Below, one piece after another: positions 1 to 8,127 of a stretch of DNA of 27,034 nt. The position numbers were made by a program, and so were the translations under genes. Source of the DNA: a virus; IMG/VR virus record IMGVR_UViG_3300012228_000014, positions 1-27,034 of that record. One strand, written 5' to 3'. The notes under the pieces are model-generated. The model did no database searches and was not told where the DNA came from. It saw only the letters and a list, made by a program, of their open reading frames with translations. Every line of letters starts with the position of its first letter. Position 1 is the first letter of the stretch.

Positions 1-278
1 AAGAACAACGCGCCCGCGACCATTTCGGCCAACGGGATCGAGCGCGCCGCGTGAACGAGGATACCCGCGGTCAACGCGGCATCCGACGCCGAAATGATTT
101 CGATCAACGACGCGGCCACGGTGCCCGACGTTGTGCAGGCGAACCCGAACCCCATCGGCTCGCCGGTTCCGATCTGTCGCTTCGGCGTGACGTTGCCCAG
201 GTCGATCGATTCGGACGACACTGCCGCCGCGCCGAACGCCTGAGCGTTGCTCACTCGCAAAAAGGCATCAACATACAT
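1..278 (-). CDS. Bbp16-like capsid cement protein (partial, 3' end outside window)
   Basis: The frame opens with ATG at 278 and runs off the window edge, giving 92 codons of the N-terminus. An AAGGAG ribosome site lies about 9 bases upstream. The protein begins MYVDAFLRVSNAQAFG and continues with SIDLGN and GTGEPMGF-like motifs. This is the pattern of the Bbp16 family of phage BPP-1, which sits directly downstream of the major capsid gene, as it does here. Family members are thought to be capsid decoration or cement proteins. The assignment rests on recalled N-terminal motifs plus synteny. The C-terminal part is not visible. Confidence 0.72.
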   Translation of the reverse strand, partial: MYVDAFLRVSNAQAFGAAAVSSESIDLGNVTPKRQIGTGEPMGFGFACTTSGTVAASLIEIISASDAALTAGILVHAARSIPLAEMVAGALF

Positions 279-330
279 GGTGATTCTGCTCCTTGTAAAG
301 TCGTTGAAACGTGAAGACCCAGGGCGTCGC

Positions 331-1467
331 CTAGACGACCGTGGCCTCCGTTTCGAGCAACGCATCGACCGTGTTGATCGGGATGCCGCGGAACGTCGAG
401 CGACGCTTGCCGTCAACGTCGCCGTAGGTCAGGCCCCCGCCGCTCGTCACGTCGTCGCGGCCCTGAATGTCGAGCATCTCGAACGCCGTCCGGTTCATGT
501 AGAACGCGGGCTTGCCCATCTTCAACGACGGGATTCGGTGGATCGCCTTGATCATCAGCTCCGTCAGATCCGCGGCCGAGACTTTGGCGACGAGATTCGA
601 CGTGTCGATGTTCGCGATTCTGACGACGTGGCGCCAGTCCTTCAGGGCGATCCCGCCCTTCCACTGCCACCGCTCGACGAGCGCGACCATCCGGGCTCCG
701 GCGACGCCGCCCGCCGACTGGATGATGACTTCGCCCTTGTCTTCGTGGATGAGCCCGGCCTTCGAGCCCTTCGGGAAGATCCCCATGACGGTGTTTTCTG
801 ACCAGTTGATCAGCCACACCGACATATTGTCGGACCCGACGCCGCCGCCGCTGATGATGTTCCGGCCGTTGCCCGCGGTCGTCAGCGAATAGCGCGGCGA
901 GAGCCCCGTGAACTCCTCGGGCGCAAGCCCGCCGTTCCCGTAGAACAGGGTCTGCGCCATTTCCTGATTCATCGCTTCGATAAAGGCGCGAGCCTCCGAG
1001 AGCCGGAACGATGAAACGTTGCCGTTGAGGATCGCGAGATCCTTGTCGACTTCCGACCACGCTTCGAGCATGCCGATCTGCTCGTCGATCTGCGCCGTCG
1101 TGCTCTTGCTCGCGGCGACGCCCGCGTTCAACAGGCGCCAGGCCACGGCCGGGAGTCCCGTCCGAACCGTCGTGCGATGCCCGGTCGGCAGGTTGCCTTC
1201 GACCCACCGCATATCGGTAAGGATCTCGTTCGTCTGTGAAAGCAATTCGACGATCGTCGGAACCTTGCCATCGGGATCAAGACGCTTCGCCCAATCGGCC
1301 AGCGTGAGAGCACCCGTGCTCAGCACCGCGCCGAAGACAAGAACGCCATTCGTCAGGATCGAGGACCAATCGAAGCCCAGGTCGAGGGAACGGCCGACGT
1401 GCTGCACCGCGCCAAGATCCACGGTGAACAAGGCCAGCACACACATTACCAACAGTGAAAAACGCAT
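331..1467 (-). CDS. Major capsid protein with an unusual N-terminal extension
   Basis: This 378-residue protein forms the head shell. The segment around residues 49-100 (TGALTLADWAKRLDPDG, then ELLSQTNEILTDM and NLPTGHRTTVRTGLP) is typical of the BPP-1/podovirus capsid protein group. The middle has IDEQIGMLEAWSEVDK, and the C-terminal part carries FRGIPI. I chose ATG at 1467 because AGGAG lies 9 bases upstream, 23 bases after the scaffold stop; a longer frame to 1536 exists but overlaps the scaffold gene. With this start the first 48 residues precede the usual family start and begin with a signal-peptide-like stretch (MRFSLLVMCVLALF). An internal GTG near residue 47 would give a standard-length protein but has no clear ribosome site. 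Confidence 0.92.
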   Translation of the reverse strand: MRFSLLVMCVLALFTVDLGAVQHVGRSLDLGFDWSSILTNGVLVFGAVLSTGALTLADWAKRLDPDGKVPTIVELLSQTNEILTDMRWVEGNLPTGHRTTVRTGLPAVAWRLLNAGVAASKSTTAQIDEQIGMLEAWSEVDKDLAILNGNVSSFRLSEARAFIEAMNQEMAQTLFYGNGGLAPEEFTGLSPRYSLTTAGNGRNIISGGGVGSDNMSVWLINWSENTVMGIFPKGSKAGLIHEDKGEVIIQSAGGVAGARMVALVERWQWKGGIALKDWRHVVRIANIDTSNLVAKVSAADLTELMIKAIHRIPSLKMGKPAFYMNRTAFEMLDIQGRDDVTSGGGLTYGDVDGKRRSTFRGIPINTVDALLETEATVV

Positions 1468-1489
1468 AGCTTCTAACTCCTTCGTCGAA

Positions 1490-2191
1490 TCATTTCCCGT
1501 CGTAGAGCTTCTCTTCGATGGTCTGCGCCGCGCCACCTTGCGAGCCGCCCGCGCCGGGCTGATCCTCGGCCATCATCTTCCCGATCTTTGCCAGGAAGCT
1601 AACGATCCGAATGTGATTACCGTAGCCGCTCTTGTCGAGAAGGGCGCGAAGTTCCTTGCCCTCTTTCGTCGAAGCAGGCTCCACCCGATCGAGGACGGAC
1701 TTCGCGAGCCCCTGAGTCGCCGTCAGGTTCTCGCCGCCCCATACTGGATCGGCGTTCGTCGTCGCGAGGAAGCGCGTCGATTGTTCGATCAGCGTTTCAT
1801 TGTGACGATCGAGCGCGCCTTGCGCCTCCTCGTTCGTCCAATCGTTTTCGCGGGCGATCTGTTCGATCACCTTCACGTCGCTGTCGTCGATCGTGCTTTT
1901 CTCGGGGATCGTCAGCGTGTATTTATCGGGTGCCTTCGGCGCCGCCTTGCCGCCCTTGTCGCCCGCCGCTGCCGCGCCCTTGTCGCCTGCTGCTGCCGCC
2001 GCTGCTGCGCCCGCGTCCGTCCCGGCCTTGCCGGGCTCCGCGTTTGCCGCCGCTGCCGCCGCTGCTCCCTTGTCGCCTGCCGCCGCGCCGCCCGCGCCTG
2101 CGGCCCCTTTGTCGCCTGCTGCCGCCGCTGCTGCTGCGGCTCCGGTATCGGTGTTACCCTGCCCGGCCGCGGCTTCATTCGTCGTCGCCAT
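1490..2191 (-). CDS. Putative capsid scaffolding protein
   Basis: The protein has 233 residues and lies between the Bbp19-like gene and the major capsid gene, the usual place for a scaffold. Residues 17-82 are low-complexity Ala/Gly with four GDKG units. Residues 88-232 are charged and predicted mostly helical, with YTLTIPEKSTIDDSDV and a late KELRALLDKSGYGNH segment that resembles phage scaffold or capsid-assembly proteins. Scaffolds direct head assembly and are removed before packaging. The start ATG at 2191 has a GAGGAGAGGG ribosome site, and the gene overlaps the preceding one by 17 bases. Function is inferred from position and composition; I see no catalytic protease motif. Confidence 0.7.
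   Translation of the reverse strand: MATTNEAAAGQGNTDTGAAAAAAAAGDKGAAGAGGAAAGDKGAAAAAAANAEPGKAGTDAGAAAAAAAGDKGAAAAGDKGGKAAPKAPDKYTLTIPEKSTIDDSDVKVIEQIARENDWTNEEAQGALDRHNETLIEQSTRFLATTNADPVWGGENLTATQGLAKSVLDRVEPASTKEGKELRALLDKSGYGNHIRIVSFLAKIGKMMAEDQPGAGGSQGGAAQTIEEKLYDGK
1952..2143 (-). repeat. Ala/Gly/GDKG low-complexity coding repeat
   Basis: An imperfect tandem repeat inside the scaffold gene codes for runs of 4-8 Ala broken by GDKG at residues 26-29, 39-42, 69-72 and 77-80. At the DNA level GCC/GCG/GCA runs alternate with a recurring GGCGACAAGG core. It probably makes a flexible N-terminal linker and is prone to slippage, so copy number may vary between relatives. Confidence 0.8.
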
Positions 2192-2567
2192 TACTCACCC
2201 TCTCCTCGGATCGTTTGGTTTGCGTTGCTTCCGCTTCGGTCTGATCGGACTTCAATCGCGCCTGGTTCTCGCGCATCATCAGAAAAAACGCTTCTTCGTC
2301 CGCGGCCATGACTTCCGCGACGAGCCAATTCCCGACGTGCTGAATCCCGGCGTTGAAATGAATGCGGCTCGACGGGTCCCACACGTCCGAGCCCCACTTG
2401 CAATAGCCGAGCACCCGCCACACGAACCGGCGACCGGGCTCCGTCTTCAGGAGCGCGACCAGATCGACCATCTCGCGCTCGCGGGCTTGCTTCTCTTTGC
2501 GCCCGGCCGCGCGAACCTGTCTCGGGTCCGCGGCGTTCCGAACGAGTGGACGTGGGTTCTCAGCCAT
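2175..2567 (-). CDS. Bbp19-like head-module protein
   Basis: This 130-residue protein starts at ATG 2567, which shares one base with the TAA of the preceding gene (TAATG). It shows the Bbp19-type layout: an N-terminal RNAADPRQVR followed by a basic helix (KEKQAREREMVDL), then KTEPGRRFVWRVL, then a GIQHVGNWLVAEVM helix and FFLMMRENQAR. Members are found between portal and capsid genes in BPP-1-like phages; their role is not established. The C-terminus overlaps the scaffold start by 17 bases. A longer frame upstream to 2618 is rejected because it overlaps the previous gene more deeply and the TAATG junction fits this genome's habit. Confidence 0.75.
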   Translation of the reverse strand: MAENPRPLVRNAADPRQVRAAGRKEKQAREREMVDLVALLKTEPGRRFVWRVLGYCKWGSDVWDPSSRIHFNAGIQHVGNWLVAEVMAADEEAFFLMMRENQARLKSDQTEAEATQTKRSEERVSNGDDE

Positions 2568-3253
2568 TAGACATTGATCGTGCTGTATTCGTCGGACCCG
2601 CGCCCCACGATCATCCACGTATGGCCGTTATCCAGACCCGGTTGCCACTCGAAGATCACAAATCCCCCGCGCCCGGCCAGGCCGAGGAGCGTCACGCTTT
2701 GCACCACGGACGCCACGCCGAAGTCAGCCGGGGGAAGATGCTGGATCACCGCGCCAGGGCCCGCGATGACGCGCACGTTATCCTGCTCCGCCGCGTCGGC
2801 GAGTGCCCACACGATGACCCGCTGCCCTGCAACTTTCCCGGCCGGGAGAATCACGCGATCGCTGTCGCTGTTCGCGCCGCTCGTCACAAGGACAACGACC
2901 GTGTGCATTTTCTCTAGCCTGATCTCCGGGTAGGGCGCGACGGCGCGCGAGCGTATTAGGTCGAACGCCTGATCGAGCCCATACAGTTGCACCACGATGA
3001 TCCCGCTGGCGTGCGCGGAGCACCGAAAGCGATGACGGGCGAGGCTCCCAGGTTCGATCACGCGGCACTCCGGCGCCGAGATCGTGGCGATCTGCTCCCA
3101 CACCTTATCGCCGCCCTCGTCGCTCTCAAGGACGACCGTCCCGACAAAGGTCCCGGTCACAAGAGCCGCGATCCGATTGCCGGGCTGTGTCGTTAACACA
3201 GGGCTCACGCCGATCGCGGTGAAGCCCTTGACCGCCTCTTGGATTTCGATCAT
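2567..3253 (-). CDS. Unknown head-module protein, beta-rich
   Basis: I do not recognise this 228-residue protein. It sits between the portal and the Bbp19-like gene with TAATG junctions on both sides, so it belongs to the structural operon. The sequence alternates hydrophobic and polar residues (GTFVGTVVLESDEGG, SGIIVVQLYG, HTVVVLVTSG, RVIVWALAD), suggesting two or three beta-sandwich segments. There is no signal peptide, TM segment or Cys cluster. Such a fold would suit a head decoration, fibre-like or minor structural protein, but that is inference from position and pattern only. Confidence 0.6.
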   Translation of the reverse strand: MIEIQEAVKGFTAIGVSPVLTTQPGNRIAALVTGTFVGTVVLESDEGGDKVWEQIATISAPECRVIEPGSLARHRFRCSAHASGIIVVQLYGLDQAFDLIRSRAVAPYPEIRLEKMHTVVVLVTSGANSDSDRVILPAGKVAGQRVIVWALADAAEQDNVRVIAGPGAVIQHLPPADFGVASVVQSVTLLGLAGRGGFVIFEWQPGLDNGHTWMIVGRGSDEYSTINV

Positions 3254-5007
3254 TACGCCACCGCTGCCGCGTTACCGACGACCCGGCTTAGGGCCGTATC
3301 GCCTTCCATTGGCGTATTTCCCGCGGACTGCACCGCCGCGGCCGTGTCCTTCATGACTTGCGCTTGCGCGAGCTGATTCTGTTGTTCGCGGATCTCCGCG
3401 GCGCGGGCTTCGGCGTCTTCGTTCGAGCGAATGATCTTCGGGTTCGTGCCGAGCATTTCGCCGTAGTCATCGATCGCGACGCCTACGTCGATCTTATGCA
3501 CCGCATCAGGGAACACGGACGCGAGCCCCATCGCCGAAGTCATCAGGCGATCGAGCCCCACCACGCCGACGAGCTTTTGCGCTTGCGCGAGAATCGAAAT
3601 GTATTCGACCTTGAGATCCACGCCGTCGAGCTGTTCGGGCGGAGTCGGGATCAACCCGGCCAGGTCCATCATTTCGTAGATGCGATCGACGATCGGATCG
3701 AGAAGTTCGTCGTTCGTGCGTTCGAGGACCGGGCCGAGCGCGATCAGCTTTTCTTCGTGACGCTCCTCGACCTCGCGAGCCGTCACGGGTTGCGCGCCGC
3801 GCATGTCGTCGGAGCGCGCGAGCATCAGGAACAGATCCTCGTAGAAGCTCCGCTGGATCCGGTATTGCACCTGCCCGATATCCGCCGACAAGTGATCGAT
3901 CCGCAAGTTGACGTCGTGAATCGACTTCAACCCCTGCTGCCCTTCGCGCACGTCAACGTAAGTGATATCAGCCGGGAGAAGCGAAGTCTTTTGCGTGCGA
4001 AGGCTCGTCGGGCCCGTCAACGGCGGATCGACCATCTTCGCGATCGCTTGCCCCTTGCGACGCTGCATGATCTGAAGCTGCTTCACGTCGCCGAGCGCGG
4101 TCATTCCAGGGCAATCGGTCCCGTAGCTATCGCCGTCCGTCACGTCCCACCGCGGGCACATGACCGGGAACGATCGGAACCCGCTCTCGCGAAGGAACGT
4201 CTTCGCGGGCTCGTTAGCGCCCGGCTCATAGTGGAAGCTCGAAAACGGGAGATACTTCGCTTCGAGCTTGTTCGGGTTGCGCTGCTCGTTCGGCTCGACG
4301 AGCCAGCCCACCGGGATCGACGTTTGATACTCGCCGCGGTCCCACAGGCCCTTCACGATCGACGAGATTCGCGACCAATCCACGTCCCGCCCGCCATCGA
4401 TCGATCCGAACTCCTCGACGATCTGTCGAACGGTCAGCTCGTATTCACGAACGAACGTCGTCACAAGCCCGCGCTTGTTGAGCCCCAGAGCGAACGACCC
4501 GAGCGCGTAGGGATAGCACCGAAACAGGTCCTTCGAGTCCGGCAGGATACCGACGCCCGCGGTCCCGAACACGCCCAGATCGCCATAGACAACCGGGAAA
4601 GCGTTGTAAAGGTTCGTTTGCGCGAAGACCGTCAACATGCGCTGGGTTACTTCGTGAAGCCATTCCTTCACCGGCCCGAACTTCGCCAGGTCTGGATCGG
4701 GAGTCGTGAGCTTCATCCACGGCCGCGCGGGCGAGGTAAGCCCGGCATGCAAGCCGCTCGCGAGGGTGCGCGCCGAGAAGCGCGCCGTCGAGTCGATGAT
4801 CTTTTGGTTGCGCTTGTCGCCGCGCTCTTTATCGCCGGTCCAGAACCGCGTCCGGCGCGGGATAATGTATTCGGCCAGCTCGCCCCAATGCGTATCGAAC
4901 CCGCTCTTTCGGATATCGATCAACGACGCGCCGAGCTGCTCGACGCGCTCACGCTTCGACTTCTCGCTTCGCGTGCCGTCCGACTTGCGATCGTAGAAGC
5001 CCGCCAT
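3253..5007 (-). CDS. Portal / head-to-tail connecting protein, podovirus type
   Basis: At 584 residues this is the usual length for the T7-like head-tail connector family. Recognisable segments are IIPRRTRF near residue 50, ASGLHAGLTSPARPWMKL near 90-105, ALGDVKQLQIMQRRKGQAIAK near 305-325 and the following DPPLTGPTSL. The C-terminal part (DGVDLKVEYISILAQAQKL and later Gln/Ala-rich helices) matches the helical crown region. The protein forms the dodecameric ring at one capsid vertex through which DNA enters and to which the tail attaches. The start shares a base with the preceding TAA. The family points to a short-tailed phage. Confidence 0.95.
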   Translation of the reverse strand: MAGFYDRKSDGTRSEKSKRERVEQLGASLIDIRKSGFDTHWGELAEYIIPRRTRFWTGDKERGDKRNQKIIDSTARFSARTLASGLHAGLTSPARPWMKLTTPDPDLAKFGPVKEWLHEVTQRMLTVFAQTNLYNAFPVVYGDLGVFGTAGVGILPDSKDLFRCYPYALGSFALGLNKRGLVTTFVREYELTVRQIVEEFGSIDGGRDVDWSRISSIVKGLWDRGEYQTSIPVGWLVEPNEQRNPNKLEAKYLPFSSFHYEPGANEPAKTFLRESGFRSFPVMCPRWDVTDGDSYGTDCPGMTALGDVKQLQIMQRRKGQAIAKMVDPPLTGPTSLRTQKTSLLPADITYVDVREGQQGLKSIHDVNLRIDHLSADIGQVQYRIQRSFYEDLFLMLARSDDMRGAQPVTAREVEERHEEKLIALGPVLERTNDELLDPIVDRIYEMMDLAGLIPTPPEQLDGVDLKVEYISILAQAQKLVGVVGLDRLMTSAMGLASVFPDAVHKIDVGVAIDDYGEMLGTNPKIIRSNEDAEARAAEIREQQNQLAQAQVMKDTAAAVQSAGNTPMEGDTALSRVVGNAAAVA

Positions 5008-5321
5008 TAGGACCCGAGCAACGAAGCCCGCGCGTAACGCGGTTTGACCGGCTGCGTCGAGGAGACGGGCGTCTGCGGATTCGACAACAGGGAGCCCGCC
5101 GCCGCGCGCTTGCGGACCTTCACGGCCGCGGCTCCGGCTGCGGCCTGCTGCTGCCCCGGATCGGCGATCGGCGGCGCGGGCGGTTTGATTGTGTCGACGG
5201 TCGTATCGGTCGGCCCCGGCGCGAGCTGCTTCGCGTTGGGTGCTTTGTTCGCGTTGCGGTTTTGCAGATAGGACATCAGCATCGATCCGCCCATGAGCGC
5301 CAACGACGTAAATCCGGCCAT
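5007..5321 (-). CDS. Small head-module protein with hydrophobic N-terminus
   Basis: The protein has 104 residues. It has a short hydrophobic start (MAGFTSLALMGGSMLMSYL), a Pro/Gln/Ala-rich middle and a basic C-terminus containing KVRKRAAAGSLLSNPQ. Small proteins with an N-terminal helix and a KxRKRA...S-L-containing tail are common immediately upstream of portal genes in podovirus-type modules; no function is established. The gene follows the acetyltransferase by 5 bases and joins the portal through TAATG. AAGGA lies 12 bases from the ATG, a longer spacing than normal. Confidence 0.7.
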   Translation of the reverse strand: MAGFTSLALMGGSMLMSYLQNRNANKAPNAKQLAPGPTDTTVDTIKPPAPPIADPGQQQAAAGAAAVKVRKRAAAGSLLSNPQTPVSSTQPVKPRYARASLLGS

Positions 5322-5326
5322 GAGGG

Positions 5327-5803
5327 TTACAGTCCTTTGATGTATGCCGTTTCGACGGCCTGATATCCGCTGTGTTCGTAGAAAGTCCCCACGGTCGAAC
5401 CCGCGGGCGCGACCATTTTTACCATATTTGCACCGTTTCTAGTAGCCCACTCTTCGGCATGCCGCAACATCTTGGGTCCGATCGACCCGCCGCGGGCTCT
5501 CGGCTCGACCCACCACGCGACCTCTTCGGCGATTATTTGGCTGCTTAACTGATGGGGAACGACGATCATTGCGAGCATGCCGATCACGCCCTCGTCGACG
5601 CCTTGCACCCACCGCGGATCGCCCGCGCCGTGCTCGGCCAGGAAGATCGCGCCGAGCTGCATCACAAGCGCGATCATGCTGTCGATCGCGTCCGGCGTGG
5701 CCGCGCGCCTGAAGATCGTTCCGTAAAGCGACTCAGCAAGGAAGCGCGTCGTCATCGCTCGAATTCTCGGGCCGTCCTCGAGAATCGCTTCGCGGATGAT
5801 CAA
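5327..5803 (-). CDS. GNAT-family N-acetyltransferase, TTG start
   Basis: This 158-residue protein has the GNAT fold: an opening strand and helix (LIIREAILEDGPRIRAM), a central strand region (GVIGMLAMIVV), the acetyl-CoA pyrophosphate loop RARGGSIGPKML with its following helix, and a late FYEHSGYQAVE motif. It would transfer an acetyl group from acetyl-CoA to an amine; the substrate is unknown. I chose TTG at 5803 because GGGAG lies 5 bases upstream, it overlaps the previous TGA, and the first GNAT strand is only complete from there. The next ATG would remove that strand. It is embedded between terminase and portal, so it is expressed with head genes. Confidence 0.85.
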   Translation of the reverse strand: MIIREAILEDGPRIRAMTTRFLAESLYGTIFRRAATPDAIDSMIALVMQLGAIFLAEHGAGDPRWVQGVDEGVIGMLAMIVVPHQLSSQIIAEEVAWWVEPRARGGSIGPKMLRHAEEWATRNGANMVKMVAPAGSTVGTFYEHSGYQAVETAYIKGL

Positions 5804-6060
5804 TTCATCTCCCGGCGCCGTTGCATGCGCGCGGCCTCGCGTTTGGCTTCGGTGGATATCGCCGCGGAGATTGCGCTCACGTCTTCGACCGGCCACCAGA
5901 CCGGGACGCTCGTCCGTTTGGAATCGCACTCGAAGCAACGCCGGGACTTCGCCCAGGGTCGAGCAACGCTCTTAATCAACAGCTCGACGTGCCCGCATTC
6001 GTGGCAAGTGATCTGCCCGGCAATGTAGCGATCTGCATCGCCGGGCCGATCGCGCGTCAT
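5800..6060 (-). CDS. Small zinc-ribbon protein
   Basis: The protein has 86 residues. Two CxxC knuckles (CHEC at 19-22 and CFEC at 42-45) frame a basic segment, a typical treble-clef or zinc-ribbon arrangement. A C-terminal helix rich in Arg/Glu follows. The start ATG at 6060 overlaps the previous TGA (ATGA), and the gene's stop overlaps the TTG of the acetyltransferase. It could bind nucleic acid or protein in the packaging module; the family is not recognised. A longer reading of this frame upstream is a shadow of the neighbouring gene. Confidence 0.72.
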   Translation of the reverse strand: MTRDRPGDADRYIAGQITCHECGHVELLIKSVARPWAKSRRCFECDSKRTSVPVWWPVEDVSAISAAISTEAKREAARMQRRREMN

Positions 6061-6431
6061 CGCTTCTTCGCTTTCTTCCCGGCGACGTTCGAGCCCGCGA
6101 GCCGCGCGGGCGCCAGGTTCTCGCCGTCCTGATTCGCCGCCGCGTGATACCCGTCCTCGAACGCGCGCTGGCTTTCCGTGTTGAACGGGAAACGATCGGG
6201 CGGCGCGTCGCCGCTGCTGCTTTGAACATGTTGGACGCGCGCCTCGAACCCGCCGACGAACGCGGTTCGCAGATTCGCATCGTTCGCGTAAGGCGCGTCC
6301 GGCACCTTCCACGTAATGACCTTGCCGAGCTTGTCGAACTGAAGCGTTCGACCCTTCTCCGGCGACGCCTTCGCCGCGCGCGAGCTGGTGCCTTCCGTTT
6401 TCAGGGGCGCCGCTTTCTTCTTCGCCATCAT
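6057..6431 (-). CDS. Unknown small basic protein downstream of large terminase
   Basis: The protein has 124 residues. It has Lys-rich termini (MMAKKKAAPLK and the end AGKKAKKR) and a middle with FDKLGKVITWKVPDAPYANDANLRTAFVGGFEAR and a later FNTESQRAFEDGYHAA. The middle looks like a compact helical fold ending in a disordered basic tail. ATG at 6431 overlaps the terminase stop (ATGA); a second ATG at 6428 is equally possible. A role alongside terminase or DNA is plausible from charge and position but not shown. Confidence 0.6.
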   Translation of the reverse strand: MMAKKKAAPLKTEGTSSRAAKASPEKGRTLQFDKLGKVITWKVPDAPYANDANLRTAFVGGFEARVQHVQSSSGDAPPDRFPFNTESQRAFEDGYHAAANQDGENLAPARLAGSNVAGKKAKKR

Positions 6432-7936
6432 CGGTTCCAATCTGAGGGATCGAAATCACTCTCCACCGTGCCCGCGCCCTCGAACGGGTCGGCGTTGTGT
6501 AACGCGCCGCGATTGCGTCGCGCTCGTCTAAGAATGTCCTTCGGCATATCCGCGATCGCGAAGGTTTGGAACAGGGCGTCGCCCAGGTCCGGCGACCGGC
6601 CGAGTCTCGCCTTGATCATTTCCTTCGGCTCGATCACGAATTTACCGTTCACGAACGAGTATGTCGGCGTGATCAGCTCGCCGATCATTTCGGGAATATA
6701 CGGCAATTCGGCGCCTGACTTCACCCATTCGGCGCCGAGCATCCAGAATTCCGCGCGCCGGTTCCTGAAGCGCGGATCGATCGCCGGGTCCGAATAGACC
6801 ACCGGGATCGGCCCGTGCCCGGACGCGACGAGGTTGTCAATGACGCCGTGCCCCCAATGCCCGGTATCGTCCACGAACGTCAAGACCTCGTCGCCCTGCC
6901 CGTAGTCCGCGATCGCCTTCGCCGCGCGAGCCGCGATCGCTGTCGTGCGCGCATTGCGAAGGACCAACGGCCGGAAGGCCGCGAGCCCTTGCCGCGGGAA
7001 GATCACGGTTCGATCGTCGCCGAACCGCGCCACGTCGATCCCGAGCCGCTTCTGCGCCCACTCGTAAGCCGACAACGGAAGGCGCCGCTTCATCGCCGCT
7101 TCGACCTCTTCGGCGCCGAGCAACGCATTGATCGAGCTGGGCGGGAACTCGCCGAGAACGTTCACCATGACCCACGGGTTCTCGCGGCCGTAGTTTGCGA
7201 TCTGCTCCTTCGCCCACTTCAACGGGGTAAGACCGTCCTTGCTCATCTTCGCGGCGCGGCCGTGATGAACCCACGCCTTCGGGTTGTCGGGATCGCCCGT
7301 GATCGTGATCACCTTCCACAAGTGCCGCTGGGTCGTGCAGGCCGTGTATAGCGGGCCTTCGAGCTTCGTCGGGTTGCCCGCTTGAACGATATGGCCTTCG
7401 ACGCAGCTCGCGAGGACCGCTTCAACGGTTGCCATGACGCCCATCGGGATATCGCCCGACTCGTCGAGCACGCCCATAACGTAGTCTTCGTGCAGACCGG
7501 CGAGCGCGTTCGCCTGAGCCGCGGGGTCTGCCGACTTCGGCCAGGTGCGCGCTTGGCACCACCACGTCGCCGAATACGCTTTATGGACTACTTGGGTCTT
7601 CGTCCAAGTGAACGTCGCCGATAGGAATTGCGATCGGCTCATCCACTTCGCCAGCTCCGGCCACAGGTTCGACGCCAGGTTGTCGCCCGTGATCGACGTG
7701 GCGCCGATCCTCGGATGCGGGCGCGTCGCGAGGAAGTTCAGAATGATCCACGCGAGAACGGTTGTCTTACCCGGCCCCTTGCACGCCTTCATCGCGAGCC
7801 GCGGGGATCGAGGGTAGAGGCTCAGGGCTTCATGCTGCCAGGGGTCCGGCTCCGCTTGAAACTCCTCGCGCACGAACGCGACCGGGTCTTCGCGCCAACG
7901 GCGAAGGGTCGCGTTCGCGTAATCGTGATCGGTCAC
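6428..7936 (-). CDS. terL: Terminase large subunit (DNA packaging ATPase and nuclease)
   Basis: This 502-residue motor protein pumps DNA into the head and cuts concatemers. The ATPase domain has a Walker A-like loop CKGPGKTT at 52-59 and Walker B MGVLDES with D158 and E159. The nuclease domain shows an RNase-H-like set: GIDVARFGDD (D301), VDDTGHWGHGV (D356/D357) and SPDLGDALFQ (D453). Length and motif spacing are normal for the family. The start is GTG at 7936, overlapping the TGA of the upstream gene, with only a weak ribosome site. The small subunit is not adjacent but lies at 10471-10995. Confidence 0.95.
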   Translation of the reverse strand: MTDHDYANATLRRWREDPVAFVREEFQAEPDPWQHEALSLYPRSPRLAMKACKGPGKTTVLAWIILNFLATRPHPRIGATSITGDNLASNLWPELAKWMSRSQFLSATFTWTKTQVVHKAYSATWWCQARTWPKSADPAAQANALAGLHEDYVMGVLDESGDIPMGVMATVEAVLASCVEGHIVQAGNPTKLEGPLYTACTTQRHLWKVITITGDPDNPKAWVHHGRAAKMSKDGLTPLKWAKEQIANYGRENPWVMVNVLGEFPPSSINALLGAEEVEAAMKRRLPLSAYEWAQKRLGIDVARFGDDRTVIFPRQGLAAFRPLVLRNARTTAIAARAAKAIADYGQGDEVLTFVDDTGHWGHGVIDNLVASGHGPIPVVYSDPAIDPRFRNRRAEFWMLGAEWVKSGAELPYIPEMIGELITPTYSFVNGKFVIEPKEMIKARLGRSPDLGDALFQTFAIADMPKDILRRARRNRGALHNADPFEGAGTVESDFDPSDWNR

Positions 7937-8127
7937 TTCCGATCGGCCTTCTTGATCCAGAACTTCGACGCGACCGATTCGACGCGCTCGACACGGTGCA
8001 ACAGCTTCGAGCCGTTTACTTCGATGAAGTGTGTATTCGGCGAATTGTCGCGCGGGACCGTTCCCTGCACTTCATAGATCCGCGTCCCGCCGCGGAACCG
8101 AACCCAATCGCCGATCTCGACCTTCAC
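7933..8127 (-). CDS. Small beta-barrel-like protein of unknown function
   Basis: The protein has 64 residues and a GTG start at 8127 overlapping the TGA of the membrane-protein gene. The sequence KVEIGDWVRFRGGTRIYEVQGTV followed by LLHRVERVESVA alternates like a small KOW/SH3-type barrel, which would suit nucleic-acid or protein binding. It sits directly before the large terminase. The family is not recognised, and an ATG far upstream (8184) would overlap the membrane gene fully, so it is rejected. Confidence 0.6.
   Translation of the reverse strand: MKVEIGDWVRFRGGTRIYEVQGTVPRDNSPNTHFIEVNGSKLLHRVERVESVASKFWIKKADRK

Noticed and set aside
1952-2143. Possible CRISPR-like repeat array
   Set aside because: It is an in-frame Ala/Gly low-complexity repeat without unique spacers of even length.
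1019-2570. Long plus-strand frames over the scaffold and capsid genes
   Set aside because: They are antisense shadows with runs of Pro/Ala/Arg and no ribosome site; the minus-strand genes are clear.
3358-5010. Long plus-strand frame of 550 codons opposite the portal gene
   Set aside because: It is the mirror of a well-recognised portal gene, is Arg/His-rich as antisense frames in GC-rich DNA are, and has no family match.
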